A stretch of 64,000 nucleotides of DNA from assembly GCF_014117215.1 (NCBI RefSeq), contig NZ_JACGXS010000007.1, forward strand, positions 122,765 through 186,764, read 5' to 3'. The notes under the pieces are model-generated. The model saw only the letters and a list, made by a program, of their open reading frames with translations. It made no database searches and was not told where the DNA came from. Both the position numbers and the translations under genes were made by a program. The DNA comes from Stenotrophomonas tumulicola. Lineage in GTDB: Bacteria; Pseudomonadota; Gammaproteobacteria; Xanthomonadales; Xanthomonadaceae. Of the stretch, positions 1 through 8,033 are shown piece by piece; the first letter of the stretch is position 1; each line of letters starts with the position of its first letter.

Positions 1-669
1 ATCGCCCAGTACACCACGCGAGTGTTCGACCAGTGGCAGATCGGCCGCAAGGGCGTGGATGACGGCGTGCTGCTGGTGGTGGCCAAGGATGACCGGCGGG
101 TGCGGATCGAACCCGGCTACGGACTGGAAGGCGCCATTCCCGATGCAGTCGCCAACCGGGTGATCCAGGAATACCTGGCGCCCTCGTTCCGCGCCGGCGA
201 CTATGCCGGTGGCATCACCGAAGCGAGCGCGGTACTGGTCAAGCTGATTGATGGCGAGCCATTGCCCGCCCCGGTCAGCGACCATCGCCAGAGACAGGGT
301 GAAGGCGGCGGCGATGGCTGGATGGTGGCGGTGGTGATCGGCTTCTTCGTCGGTTCGTTGCTGCGCGCCGTGCTGGGACGCCTGCCGCGGCCGCTGCGTG
401 GGGTGATCGCCGCTGGCGGTGCGGCCGTGGTCGCCTTCCTGTTCACTTCCCTGCTGCTGGCCAGTGGCGTGGCCGGTATCGTCGGCCTGCTGATGGCGGT
501 CACCTCCGGCCATCCCGGTCGCTTCGCCGGTGGCGGTGGCTGGGGCGGTGGCGGCGGCGGCGGCGGAAGCTGGGGCGGTGGTGGCGGTTTTGGTGGCGGT
601 TTTGGTGGCGGTGGCTGGGGAGGCGGTGGTGGCCGCTCCGGCGGCGGCGGCGCTTCGGGAGGCTGGTGA
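1..669 (+). CDS. TPM-domain membrane protein with glycine-rich tail (5' partial)
   Basis: The reading frame is open from the first base, so the start codon and any signal peptide lie upstream of the window. The visible part begins inside a TPM (YgcG/Psb32-type) domain, recognisable by the stretch around positions 70-230 (DDGVLLVVA, YGLEGAIPD). Two hydrophobic segments follow (about 322-380 and 388-500), then a tail of about 45 residues made almost wholly of Gly with spaced Trp/Phe. This layout is typical of membrane-anchored TPM proteins, often found beside lemA, which would lie outside the window. The molecular role of the family is poorly defined. It is translationally linked to the next TPM gene by a TGATG overlap. 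Confidence 0.8.
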   Translation: MAQYTTRVFDQWQIGRKGVDDGVLLVVAKDDRRVRIEPGYGLEGAIPDAVANRVIQEYLAPSFRAGDYAGGITEASAVLVKLIDGEPLPAPVSDHRQRQGEGGGDGWMVAVVIGFFVGSLLRAVLGRLPRPLRGVIAAGGAAVVAFLFTSLLLASGVAGIVGLLMAVTSGHPGRFAGGGGWGGGGGGGGSWGGGGGFGGGFGGGGWGGGGGRSGGGGASGGW

Positions 670-1166
670 TGATGCGACGCTGGTGGCGCCATGTGGTTTC
701 TCCCTCCGTGCGGCGGACGTTCCCGACGGCGACCCTGCAGTCCATCACCGCAGCGATCGCCGCGGGCGAACAACGGCATGGCGGCCAGGTGATGTTTGCC
801 GTTGAAGCGGACCTGCCACTGACGGCGTTGTGGAGCGGGGTGACGCCACGGCAGGCCGCTGAGCGTGCTTTCGCGCAGCTGCGCACCTGGGACACTGAAA
901 ACAACAACGGCGTGCTGGTCTACCTGCTTCTGGCCGACCATGCGATCGAGATCGTCGCTGATCGTGGCCTGCGGCCGCACGTGCCGGCATCACAGTGGCA
1001 GGCCATCTGCGCGCACCTGCGCGAAGGATTGCTGCAGGGCGGAGATCCGGCGTCCGCCCTGGTGGCGGCGATCAACGAGGTTTCGGACGTGCTGGCCGGG
1101 CACTTTCCTCCTTCCACACGGTCCGACGATGACGCCCTGCCCAACGCGCCGCAGATCCTTGGTTGA
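669..1166 (+). CDS. TPM-domain protein, second copy
   Basis: A 165-residue protein whose ATG overlaps the stop of the preceding TPM gene; a GTG at 666 and an ATG at 672 are alternative starts. The core (NNNGVLLVYLLLADHAIEIVAD region) is a TPM fold with no clear signal peptide, no membrane segment and no Gly-rich tail, so it is probably cytoplasmic or associates with the first protein. Pairs of a membrane TPM protein and a short soluble one are common in proteobacteria. I infer that they work as a unit; the biochemical function is not established. Confidence 0.75.
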   Translation: MMRRWWRHVVSPSVRRTFPTATLQSITAAIAAGEQRHGGQVMFAVEADLPLTALWSGVTPRQAAERAFAQLRTWDTENNNGVLVYLLLADHAIEIVADRGLRPHVPASQWQAICAHLREGLLQGGDPASALVAAINEVSDVLAGHFPPSTRSDDDALPNAPQILG

Positions 1167-1217
1167 GCCGCGGGCGCGCTGGGCGGAAAATACATTGATT
1201 CCCGCAAGGCACCGCCC

Positions 1218-2102
1218 ATGATCTATTTCCACGACATCGACCCCATCGCCATCTCGCTGGGGCCGATCCAGGTGCACTGGTACGGCATCATGTACCTGCT
1301 CGGCTTTGCTTCGGCGTGGTGGCTGGGCAAACGGCGCATCGCTGCCGGGCGCCTGCCTGGAGTGAACGCCGATGGTTTCTCCGACCTGCTGTTCTACGCG
1401 ATGCTGGGCGTGGTGGTGGGCGGCCGTGTCGGCTACATGCTGTTCTATGCGCTGGGCGATTTCCTGTCCAATCCCCTGTTGCTGTTCAAGGTGTGGGATG
1501 GCGGCATGAGCTTCCATGGCGGGCTGCTGGGCGTGCTCGGCGCCAGCTGGTGGTGGTCGCGCCGGCACCGGCTGCACTTCTTCGACACCATGGATTTCGT
1601 TGCGCCGCTGGTCCCGTTGGGGCTGGGCTTCGGCCGCATCGGCAACTTCATCGGCGATGAACTGTGGGGCAAGTTCACCGACGGCAGTTGGGGCGTGGTA
1701 TTCCCGTCGGGGTTGCCTGCTTCCCTGGCGCAGCTGGATACCGCCACGCTGAAGGCGCAGTTCGCCAGCGGCGCACTGAACTCCTACGCGCGCCATCCAT
1801 CACAGCTGTATGAAGCATTGCTGGAAGGCCTGGTGATGTTCGTGGTGCTGTGGGTGGTGTCGGCCAAGCCGCGCAACCGGTACCTCGTGTCGGGCCTGTT
1901 CGCGCTGATGTACGGCCTGTTCCGCTTTGCAGTGGAGTTCGTGCGCATGCCCGACAACGGTATCTACGTGGCCTTCGACTGGCTGACCCGTGGCCAGATC
2001 CTCAGCCTGCCGCTGGTGGCGCTGGGCCTGGTGCTGCTGTGGATGTCCCACCGCTCACCGGTGCTGCAGCCGCAGCCGGCAGCCGCCGGGGCGAAGCCAT
2101 GA
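1218..2102 (+). CDS. lgt: Prolipoprotein diacylglyceryl transferase
   Basis: Lgt transfers the diacylglyceryl group of phosphatidylglycerol to the lipobox cysteine of prolipoproteins, the first step of lipoprotein maturation in the inner membrane. The 294-residue protein has several hydrophobic segments, the conserved [10 protein letters not shown] block (residues 93-102) and the Lgt signature [10 protein letters not shown] (139-148), close to the family consensus GRIGNFINGE. Length is normal for the family. Its stop overlaps the thyA start in an ATGA arrangement; lgt-thyA-folA is a common gene order in gammaproteobacteria. Confidence 0.97.
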   Translation: MIYFHDIDPIAISLGPIQVHWYGIMYLLGFASAWWLGKRRIAAGRLPGVNADGFSDLLFYAMLGVVVGGRVGYMLFYALGDFLSNPLLLFKVWDGGMSFHGGLLGVLGASWWWSRRHRLHFFDTMDFVAPLVPLGLGFGRIGNFIGDELWGKFTDGSWGVVFPSGLPASLAQLDTATLKAQFASGALNSYARHPSQLYEALLEGLVMFVVLWVVSAKPRNRYLVSGLFALMYGLFRFAVEFVRMPDNGIYVAFDWLTRGQILSLPLVALGLVLLWMSHRSPVLQPQPAAAGAKP

Positions 2103-2893
2103 AGCCTTACCTGGACCTGCTGGCGCATGTGCTGGAGCACGGCGCGGAGAAGAGCGACCGTACCGGCACCGGCACCCGCAGCGTGTTTGGCTGGCAGATG
2201 CGCTTCAACCTCGACGACGGCTTTCCGCTGGTCACCACCAAGAAGCTGCACCTGCGCTCGATCATCCATGAGCTGTTGTGGTTCCTGAAGGGCGACACCA
2301 ATATCGGCTACCTGAAGGACAACCAGGTACGGATATGGGACGAGTGGGCCGACGAAAACGGCGACCTCGGCCCGGTGTATGGCAAGCAATGGCGTAGCTG
2401 GGCCGCCGCCGACGGCCGGCAGATCGACCAGATGCAATGGCTGGTGGAAGAGATCAAGCGCAACCCGGATTCGCGACGGTTGGTGGTCAGTGCCTGGAAC
2501 GTCGGTGAGCTTTCGCAGATGGCACTGATGCCCTGCCACAACCTGTTCCAGTTCTACGTGGTGGACGGCAAGCTGAGCTGCCAGCTGTACCAGCGCAGCG
2601 GCGACATCTTCCTCGGCGTGCCATTCAACATCGCCAGCTATGCGCTGTTGACCCACATGGTGGCGCGGGCCACCGGGCTGGGGGTAGGCGATTTCGTGCA
2701 TACCCTGGGCGATGCCCACCTGTATTCGAACCATTACGAACAGGCGCGCGAGCAGTTGTCGCGCGCGCCGCGCGCATTGCCGACCCTGTGGTTGAACCCG
2801 GAGGTCAACGACCTGTTTGGTTTCAGCTTCGACGATATCCGTATCGAGGGCTACGACCCGCACCCGGCGATCAAGGCACCGGTGGCGGTGTGA
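2099..2893 (+). CDS. thyA: Thymidylate synthase
   Basis: Converts dUMP to dTMP with methylene-tetrahydrofolate as carbon donor, producing dihydrofolate. The protein is 264 residues, the same as the E. coli enzyme, and the catalytic cysteine is at position 146 in [12 protein letters not shown]. The dUMP-binding segment [19 protein letters not shown] is intact. The ATG at 2099 is chosen because it overlaps the lgt stop and gives the standard N-terminus MKPYLDLL. The product dihydrofolate is recycled by the next gene, folA, whose GTG start overlaps the thyA stop. Confidence 0.98.
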   Translation: MKPYLDLLAHVLEHGAEKSDRTGTGTRSVFGWQMRFNLDDGFPLVTTKKLHLRSIIHELLWFLKGDTNIGYLKDNQVRIWDEWADENGDLGPVYGKQWRSWAAADGRQIDQMQWLVEEIKRNPDSRRLVVSAWNVGELSQMALMPCHNLFQFYVVDGKLSCQLYQRSGDIFLGVPFNIASYALLTHMVARATGLGVGDFVHTLGDAHLYSNHYEQAREQLSRAPRALPTLWLNPEVNDLFGFSFDDIRIEGYDPHPAIKAPVAV

Positions 2894-3390
2894 GTGCAGT
2901 GAAGCTTTCCCTGATCGCTGCGCTGGACCGTAACCGTGGCATTGGCCACGGCAACCAGTTGCCATGGCACCTCCCGGATGACCTGAAGCACTTCAAGGCG
3001 CTGACGGTCGGCAAGCCGGTGCTGATGGGGCGCAGGACCGCCGAGTCGCTTGGACGCGCGTTGCCCGGCCGGACCAACCTGGTGCTTACCCGCAGCGGCC
3101 AGGTGCCGTTCGCGGGCATGCAGGCGGTAGCTGCGCTGGGTGAGGCGCAGGCGATCGCGGCGGGCGAGGGTGCCGCCGAACTATGCGTGATCGGCGGCGG
3201 GGAGATCTACCGGCTGCTGATCGGGCAGGCGACCGATCTGTACCTGACCTGGGTGGAGACCGAGGTGCCGGCCGATACCCATTTCCCGGAGGTGGATGAC
3301 ACCGTGTGGGAAGCGCTGGACAGCCAGCTGCACGCTGCCGATGAGCGGCATCCGTTTGCATTCCGGTTCGTGCATTACATCCGCAGGTAG
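2890..3390 (+). CDS. folA: Dihydrofolate reductase
   Basis: Reduces dihydrofolate to tetrahydrofolate with NADPH and is the target of trimethoprim. The GTG at 2890 overlaps the thyA stop and gives 166 residues; a GTG at 2899 would give the shorter start (V)[11 protein letters not shown]. The N-terminal cofactor/substrate region [15 protein letters not shown] carries the catalytic Asp (residue 31), and the [11 protein letters not shown] and GGGEIY motifs are present. It is the last gene of lgt-thyA-folA and is followed by a SMAG-like palindrome and the convergent apaH. Confidence 0.96.
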   Translation: MSAVKLSLIAALDRNRGIGHGNQLPWHLPDDLKHFKALTVGKPVLMGRRTAESLGRALPGRTNLVLTRSGQVPFAGMQAVAALGEAQAIAAGEGAAELCVIGGGEIYRLLIGQATDLYLTWVETEVPADTHFPEVDDTVWEALDSQLHAADERHPFAFRFVHYIRR

Positions 3391-3404
3391 CTGCGCTTCA
3401 TGCC

Positions 3405-3427
3405 ATGGCGCCGGGCCATGCCCGGCG
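3405..3427 (+). repeat. SMAG-like palindrome
   Basis: A 7-bp perfect stem (GCCGGGC / GCCCGGC) with a CAT loop at 3410-3426, the core shared by the other SMAG-like elements in the window. The usual GTAG head is not directly attached. It lies between the convergent folA and apaH and could act as a bidirectional 3'-end hairpin. Confidence 0.5.
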
Positions 3428-3477
3428 GTGCCCCATCATCCTGTGCACGCGCCGGACAAGGCGCGGTGCCTGTCCAG

Positions 3478-4494
3478 TCACGCGGGTGCCGGTGCTGCGG
3501 GCGGAGTGCCCGGCGCTCCGCCGCCGTTGCCGCCGCCGTTGCCACGGCCGCGGCCACGACGTCGGCGTGGGCCACGCGTGCGCGGTTCAGCGTTGGCGGC
3601 AGGCGCCTGCGGTGGGTCCTGGCGCTCCTGCGGTGGCCGTCGCGTGGGCGGCCGCGCACCGGCAACAGGCGCCGGTACGTCGCGCCCAGGCACCTGCACC
3701 ACGCGCAGCTCTTCGGTATCCAGCTGCAGGGCGGTCAGCTTGCCGCCCCACACCGCACCGGTGTCGATGGCGTGCACGCCCTGGGTGATGGTCAGGCCGA
3801 GCGCGGACCAATGGCCACACACCACTTTCAGGTCGCGCTCCACGCGCCCGGGGACTTCGAACCAGGGGTACAGGCCTTGTTCCTGCGTCCCCGGCGTGCC
3901 TTTGTCTTCGATGCCGATGCGACCACGCGGCGTGCAGTAACGCATGCGGGTGAAGAAGTTGATGATGGCGCGCGAGCGATCGTAGCCGGCAAGGTTGGGC
4001 GCCCAGATCGGCTTGTCGCCGTACATGTTGCGCAGCAGCTTGCGGTAGCCGTTGCCATGCAACTGCTGCTCGACCTCGCGCGCATGCTTCTCGGCCAGTT
4101 GCGTGGTCCACTTCGGCGCCAGGCCGGCATGCACCATCATCCAGCCCAGCTCGCGGTCGGTGTGCACCAGTTTCTGCAGGCGCAGCCACTCCAGCAGCAC
4201 GTCGCGGTCTTCTGCGGTCACTACCCGCAGCAGGTCCGGGTTGACCTTGCGTTGCTCTTCTTCCGACCGCGCACCGACCGCCAGCAACGACAGGTCGTGG
4301 TTGCCGAGCACGACCACGCTGTTGGCGCGCAATGAATGCACCAGGCGCAGTGTTTCCAGCGATTGCCCGCCGCGATTCACCAGGTCGCCGGCAAACCACA
4401 GCGTGTCCTGCGCCGGATCGAAGCGGATCTTCTCCAGCAGTCGCTGGGTCACGTCATAGCAACCCTGCAGGTCGCCGATAGCCCACACACTCAT
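3478..4494 (-). CDS. apaH: Symmetrical bis(5'-nucleosyl)-tetraphosphatase with basic RG-rich tail
   Basis: Hydrolyses Ap4A to two ADP and can remove Np4 caps from RNA. The metallophosphatase motifs are GDLQGC (7-12), GDLVNRG (36-42) and GNHD (64-67), as in E. coli ApaH. The protein is 338 residues against about 280 for E. coli. The excess is a C-terminal tail (roughly 281-338) rich in Pro, Arg, Gly and Asn, including a run of four Arg and RG/GN repeats, which looks disordered and nucleic-acid binding. It is the last gene of the lptD-surA-pdxA-rsmA-apaG-apaH operon. The tail is read in the same frame without interruption and its coding strand is GC-rich and repetitive. Confidence 0.95.
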   Translation of the reverse strand: MSVWAIGDLQGCYDVTQRLLEKIRFDPAQDTLWFAGDLVNRGGQSLETLRLVHSLRANSVVVLGNHDLSLLAVGARSEEEQRKVNPDLLRVVTAEDRDVLLEWLRLQKLVHTDRELGWMMVHAGLAPKWTTQLAEKHAREVEQQLHGNGYRKLLRNMYGDKPIWAPNLAGYDRSRAIINFFTRMRYCTPRGRIGIEDKGTPGTQEQGLYPWFEVPGRVERDLKVVCGHWSALGLTITQGVHAIDTGAVWGGKLTALQLDTEELRVVQVPGRDVPAPVAGARPPTRRPPQERQDPPQAPAANAEPRTRGPRRRRGRGRGNGGGNGGGAPGTPPAAPAPA

Positions 4495-4508
4495 GGCTGG
4501 CCTCCGTG

Positions 4509-4892
4509 TCAGTGCAGGGTTCGTGGAATGGTCAGCACGAAGGGCGCGATGGAAGCAGCGAACTCGGTACCGTCATCCGCCACCATGTCGTAGTGCCCCT
4601 GCATCGTGCCGTGCTCGGTCCCCAGCATGACACCGGACGTGTAACGGAAATCTTCACCGGGACGCAGCCGCGGCTGTTCGCCGATCACCCCGTCGCCATC
4701 GACGTGCTCCACGCGGCCATTGGCATCGGTGATGCGCCAATGGCGCGCGACCAGGCGTGCAGCGACCTGGCCACGGTTGTGGATGCGGATGGTATAGGCA
4801 AAGGCGAATCGACCGTCTTCGGGAGCGGACTGGTCATCGAGGAAGCGCGGAGCGACTTCCACGTCCATGGCGTACTGTTCGGCGTCGGGCAT
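4509..4892 (-). CDS. apaG: ApaG family protein
   Basis: A 127-residue single-domain protein of the ApaG (DUF525) immunoglobulin-like fold, encoded next to apaH and rsmA as in most gammaproteobacteria. The family core is visible as [20 protein letters not shown] and [10 protein letters not shown]. The exact role is unresolved; links to Co2+ resistance and pyrophosphate binding have been proposed for homologs. The ATG at 4892 gives the family length of about 125. An ATG at 4916, overlapping the rsmA stop at 4906, is a possible alternative that adds eight residues. Confidence 0.93.
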   Translation of the reverse strand: MPDAEQYAMDVEVAPRFLDDQSAPEDGRFAFAYTIRIHNRGQVAARLVARHWRITDANGRVEHVDGDGVIGEQPRLRPGEDFRYTSGVMLGTEHGTMQGHYDMVADDGTEFAASIAPFVLTIPRTLH

Positions 4893-4905
4893 CGGGGAAG
4901 TGTAA

Positions 4906-5706
4906 TCAGCTTGCATTGGCCAGGGCGACGAACTGCGCCACCTCCAACTGCTCGGCACGTGCATCCGGACGCACGCCGGCAGCGATGAACTGTTCGGCGC
5001 TCACCACGTTGTTCAATGCATTGCGCAGCGTCTTGCGGCGCTGCCCGAAGGCCGCCTTGACCACTTCGGCGAAGCGATTGCGGTCATTGATGCCGATAGT
5101 GGAGGGGTCGCGCGGTACCAGCCGCACCACGGCCGAATCGACCTTCGGTGGCGGGCGGAAGGCCCCGGGTGGCACCACGAACAGCGAGGTCACCTCGCAG
5201 TAGGCCTGCAGCATCACGCTGAGGCGACCAAACACCTTGCTGCCGGGGCCGGCGGCCATGCGGTCGACCACTTCCTTCTGCAGCATGAAATGCATGTCGC
5301 GGACCACGCCGGCATGCTCCAGCGCATGGAACAGGATCGGCGAGGAGATGTTGTAGGGCAGGTTGCCGACCAGGCGGATCTGTCCTCCATCGGCGAGCGC
5401 GGTGAAATCAACCCGCAGTACGTCGCTCTGGATGATGGCCAGTTCGCCCAGTGGTGCGGCGGCAGCGGTCAGCGGGGCAATCAGGTCACGGTCGAACTCG
5501 ATCACGGTCAGGCGCGGATGCTGGCGCAGCAACGGCAGGGTGATCGCACCCTGGCCGGGGCCGATTTCCACCAGGCGGTCGCCATCCTTCGGATTGACCG
5601 CCCGGACGATGCTGTCGATGTAATGGCGGTCGGCCAGGAAGTGCTGGCCCAACTGCTTCTTGGCCGGGGCGGTGAACGCCGGGCCAGCGGGGGAATGCGG
5701 ATTCAT
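4906..5706 (-). CDS. rsmA: 16S rRNA (adenine1518-N6/adenine1519-N6)-dimethyltransferase
   Basis: KsgA/RsmA dimethylates two adjacent adenosines in the 3' hairpin of 16S rRNA late in 30S assembly. The 266-residue protein begins with KKQLGQHFL, typical of the family, has the SAM-binding motif [10 protein letters not shown] (about 47-56) and the catalytic NLPYNIS motif starting at residue 115. The start overlaps the pdxA stop by four bases, so the two are translationally coupled. Loss of this enzyme is known to give kasugamycin resistance. Confidence 0.97.
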   Translation of the reverse strand: MNPHSPAGPAFTAPAKKQLGQHFLADRHYIDSIVRAVNPKDGDRLVEIGPGQGAITLPLLRQHPRLTVIEFDRDLIAPLTAAAAPLGELAIIQSDVLRVDFTALADGGQIRLVGNLPYNISSPILFHALEHAGVVRDMHFMLQKEVVDRMAAGPGSKVFGRLSVMLQAYCEVTSLFVVPPGAFRPPPKVDSAVVRLVPRDPSTIGINDRNRFAEVVKAAFGQRRKTLRNALNNVVSAEQFIAAGVRPDARAEQLEVAQFVALANAS

Positions 5707-6683
5707 GCGCTAAGTCTACGTTGCCGGGCCAGCTGCGCACACAGGCGGGTGGCGGCACGCAGGCTGGAAGGATCGGCGCTGCCTCGGCCAGCGAGCTCCA
5801 GGGCGGTGCCGTGGTCGACCGCCACGCGCGGATATGGCAGGCCCAGGGTGAGGTTCACGGCCTGCTCGAAGCCGGAATATTTCAGGACCGGCAGTCCCTG
5901 GTCGTGGTACATCGCCAGCACGCTGTCGAAGGTTGCCAGCTTGGCCGGCAGGAAGGCGGTATCGGCCGGCAGCGGCCCGACCAGGGCCATGCCTTCGGCG
6001 CGCAGGCGCTCCAGCAGCGGTATGACCAGGTCCAGTTCTTCGCGGCCAAGATGGCCGTCCTCGCCCGCGTGGGGGTTCAGTCCCAGCACCGCGATGCGTG
6101 GCTGCGCGATGCCGAACTCGCGCAGCAGCGCGGCATGCAGCGTGCGCAGCACGTGCTCCAGCCCTTCGCTGGTGATCGCATCGGCCACATCGCGCAAGGG
6201 AAGGTGGGTGGTGGCCAGGGCGACGCGGACGATGTCGTTGGCCAGCATCATCACCACCTTCACCCCGGCCTGTCCGGCAAGCAGCTCGGTGGTGCCGCTG
6301 TAGGCGATGCCGCCCTGGTTGATGATCGCCTTGTGTACCGGGCCGGTGACGATACCGTCCAGTTCGCCATCCAGGCAGGCCTGGCCGCCGGCCAGCAAGG
6401 CGTCGATCACGGCCGCTGCATTGCGTGGATCGGCGGTACCGAAGCGGCTGGGGGTGGCATTGGGCATGGCGCGCAGGCGCAGGTCGCCGGGCACGCGCGC
6501 CTGCGCGTGTTCGGGCAGCAACTGCAGGGGCAGTGCAAGCGCGGCGGCGGCCGCGCGCAGGGTATCCGGGTCGGCGAAGGCCAGCAGCCGGCAATCAGTG
6601 CGCGGCTGCTGGATCAAGCGGATGCACAGCTCCGGGCCGATCCCGGCGGGCTCGCCCGGTACCAGAGCGAGCTGGGGTTGCAT
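5703..6683 (-). CDS. pdxA: 4-hydroxythreonine-4-phosphate dehydrogenase
   Basis: Oxidises 4-phosphohydroxy-L-threonine in the DXP-dependent pyridoxal-5'-phosphate pathway. The 326-residue sequence opens with LVPGEPAGIGPELC, a typical PdxA N-terminus, and contains the HAGEDGHLGREE and MYHDQGLPVLKY segments that carry metal- and substrate-binding residues. It sits three bases after surA and overlaps rsmA by four bases, the standard surA-pdxA-rsmA order. Confidence 0.96.
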   Translation of the reverse strand: MQPQLALVPGEPAGIGPELCIRLIQQPRTDCRLLAFADPDTLRAAAAALALPLQLLPEHAQARVPGDLRLRAMPNATPSRFGTADPRNAAAVIDALLAGGQACLDGELDGIVTGPVHKAIINQGGIAYSGTTELLAGQAGVKVVMMLANDIVRVALATTHLPLRDVADAITSEGLEHVLRTLHAALLREFGIAQPRIAVLGLNPHAGEDGHLGREELDLVIPLLERLRAEGMALVGPLPADTAFLPAKLATFDSVLAMYHDQGLPVLKYSGFEQAVNLTLGLPYPRVAVDHGTALELAGRGSADPSSLRAATRLCAQLARQRRLSA

Positions 6684-6686
6684 GGC

Positions 6687-8033
6687 TCAGGACTGCGGCG
6701 GGGTGGCGGTATTCTCCGCCCGGTCGCCGCTGCGGAAGCTGACATAGGCTTCGCCGCGCAGTTCGGACAGGAACCGGTTGTACTCTTCTTCTAGTTTGCG
6801 GCGGCCGATGGTCTCGCGTACCTGTGCACGCTGGTTGTCCACGCCGACGTCGGTCTGGCGGGTGGCTACGCGCTGCACGATGTGCCAACCGGCATCGGTG
6901 CGGAATGGCTGGCTGATGCCACCGTCGTCCACGCCCTCGACCTCGCGGCCGAAGTCCGGACCGAACGCATCGGCGGGGAACCAGCCCAGGTCACCGCCCT
7001 GGCCGCGGCTGTTGTTGTCCTCCGAGGATTCCTTGGCCACGGCCTGGAAGTCGGCGCCACCGGCAATGCGGGCGCGCAGGGTATCGATCCTGGCCTTGGC
7101 AGCGGCATCATCCTGCTGGTCGGTGATGCGTACCAGGATATGGCGGCCGTGGTATTCGGTAACGGTCTGGCCGGTGGCGCCGGCGGCGCCCGAATCGCGT
7201 ACTTCCACCAGCTTCAGCAGCTGGAAGCCGCTCGGGCCACGCAGCGGACCGACCACGTCGCCGGCCTTCATGTCCTGCATCACCTGCAGGAAGGCCTGCG
7301 GGATTTCGTCCATGCTGCGCCAGCCGAGGTCGCCGCCTTCCAGCGCGTTGGGGCTGTCGGAATACCGCACCGCGGCCGCGTTGAAGTCCAGTTCGCCCTT
7401 GTCCAGCAGCGCCTTCACGCCGTCGGCCTTCTGTTGGCCGGTCGCGATCTGGTTGGCGTCGGCACCGTCCGGGGTGGCGATCAGGATGTGCGCGAGGTGG
7501 TATTGGGTACCGGCGGTGGCTTCCTGCTTGATCGCGGCATCCACTTCGCCTTCGCTGACACTGATGCGGCTCTGCGCAAAGCTCTGGCGCAGTCGCTGGA
7601 CCACGATCTCATCACGCACCGAACGACGGAATTCATCGAAGTCGATACCGTCCTGGGCCAGGCGCGAGCGCAGCTGGTCCACGCCGGCACCGTTCTGCTG
7701 GGCGATCGACTCGATGGCCTGGTTCAGTTCCTGGTCGGAAACGCGGATGCCACTGCCTTCGGCACGGGTCACCTGCAGCTTCACCAGTACCAGGCGTTCC
7801 AGCACCTGCCGGCTCAGTACGTCATCCGGCGGCAGCTGGTTTTCGCGGCCTGCATACTGGGCCTTGATGTTGGCCAGCGCGCGGTCCAGTTCGCTCTGCA
7901 GGATGACGTCTTCGTCGACGACGGCGGCGATGCGGTCCAGTGGCTGGGTCTGCTGGGCCAGTACCTGGAGCGGCACGGACGCAGTGGACACCGCCAGCAG
8001 GGAGGCGAGAAGGACGGGAAGGGTCTTGGTCAT
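6687..8033 (-). CDS. surA: Periplasmic chaperone / peptidyl-prolyl isomerase SurA
   Basis: SurA escorts unfolded outer-membrane proteins, including LptD, through the periplasm. The 448-residue protein has an N-terminal signal peptide (hydrophobic to about residue 26), a SurA N-terminal helical domain (DRIAAVVDEDVIL onward) and two parvulin-type isomerase domains beginning at YHLAHILIATPD and YHGRHILVRITD. The ATG at 8033 overlaps the lptD stop (ATGA), tying production of the chaperone to that of its client. It is slightly longer than the E. coli protein (428). Confidence 0.96.
   Translation of the reverse strand: MTKTLPVLLASLLAVSTASVPLQVLAQQTQPLDRIAAVVDEDVILQSELDRALANIKAQYAGRENQLPPDDVLSRQVLERLVLVKLQVTRAEGSGIRVSDQELNQAIESIAQQNGAGVDQLRSRLAQDGIDFDEFRRSVRDEIVVQRLRQSFAQSRISVSEGEVDAAIKQEATAGTQYHLAHILIATPDGADANQIATGQQKADGVKALLDKGELDFNAAAVRYSDSPNALEGGDLGWRSMDEIPQAFLQVMQDMKAGDVVGPLRGPSGFQLLKLVEVRDSGAAGATGQTVTEYHGRHILVRITDQQDDAAAKARIDTLRARIAGGADFQAVAKESSEDNNSRGQGGDLGWFPADAFGPDFGREVEGVDDGGISQPFRTDAGWHIVQRVATRQTDVGVDNQRAQVRETIGRRKLEEEYNRFLSELRGEAYVSFRSGDRAENTATPPQS

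Noticed and set aside
201..980. A long minus-strand open frame coding for a proline-rich protein opposite the TPM genes.
   Set aside because: It is the complement of the Gly-codon-rich tail of the TPM protein; composition is biased and there is no start site or family resemblance.
1850..2098. An N-terminal extension of thymidylate synthase.
   Set aside because: It overlaps lgt in another frame; ThyA from 2099 has the exact E. coli length and catalytic Cys position.
3400..4335. Plus-strand open frames over apaH.
   Set aside because: They mirror apaH in high-GC DNA; apaH has complete conserved motifs and operon context, and the mirrored frames have none.
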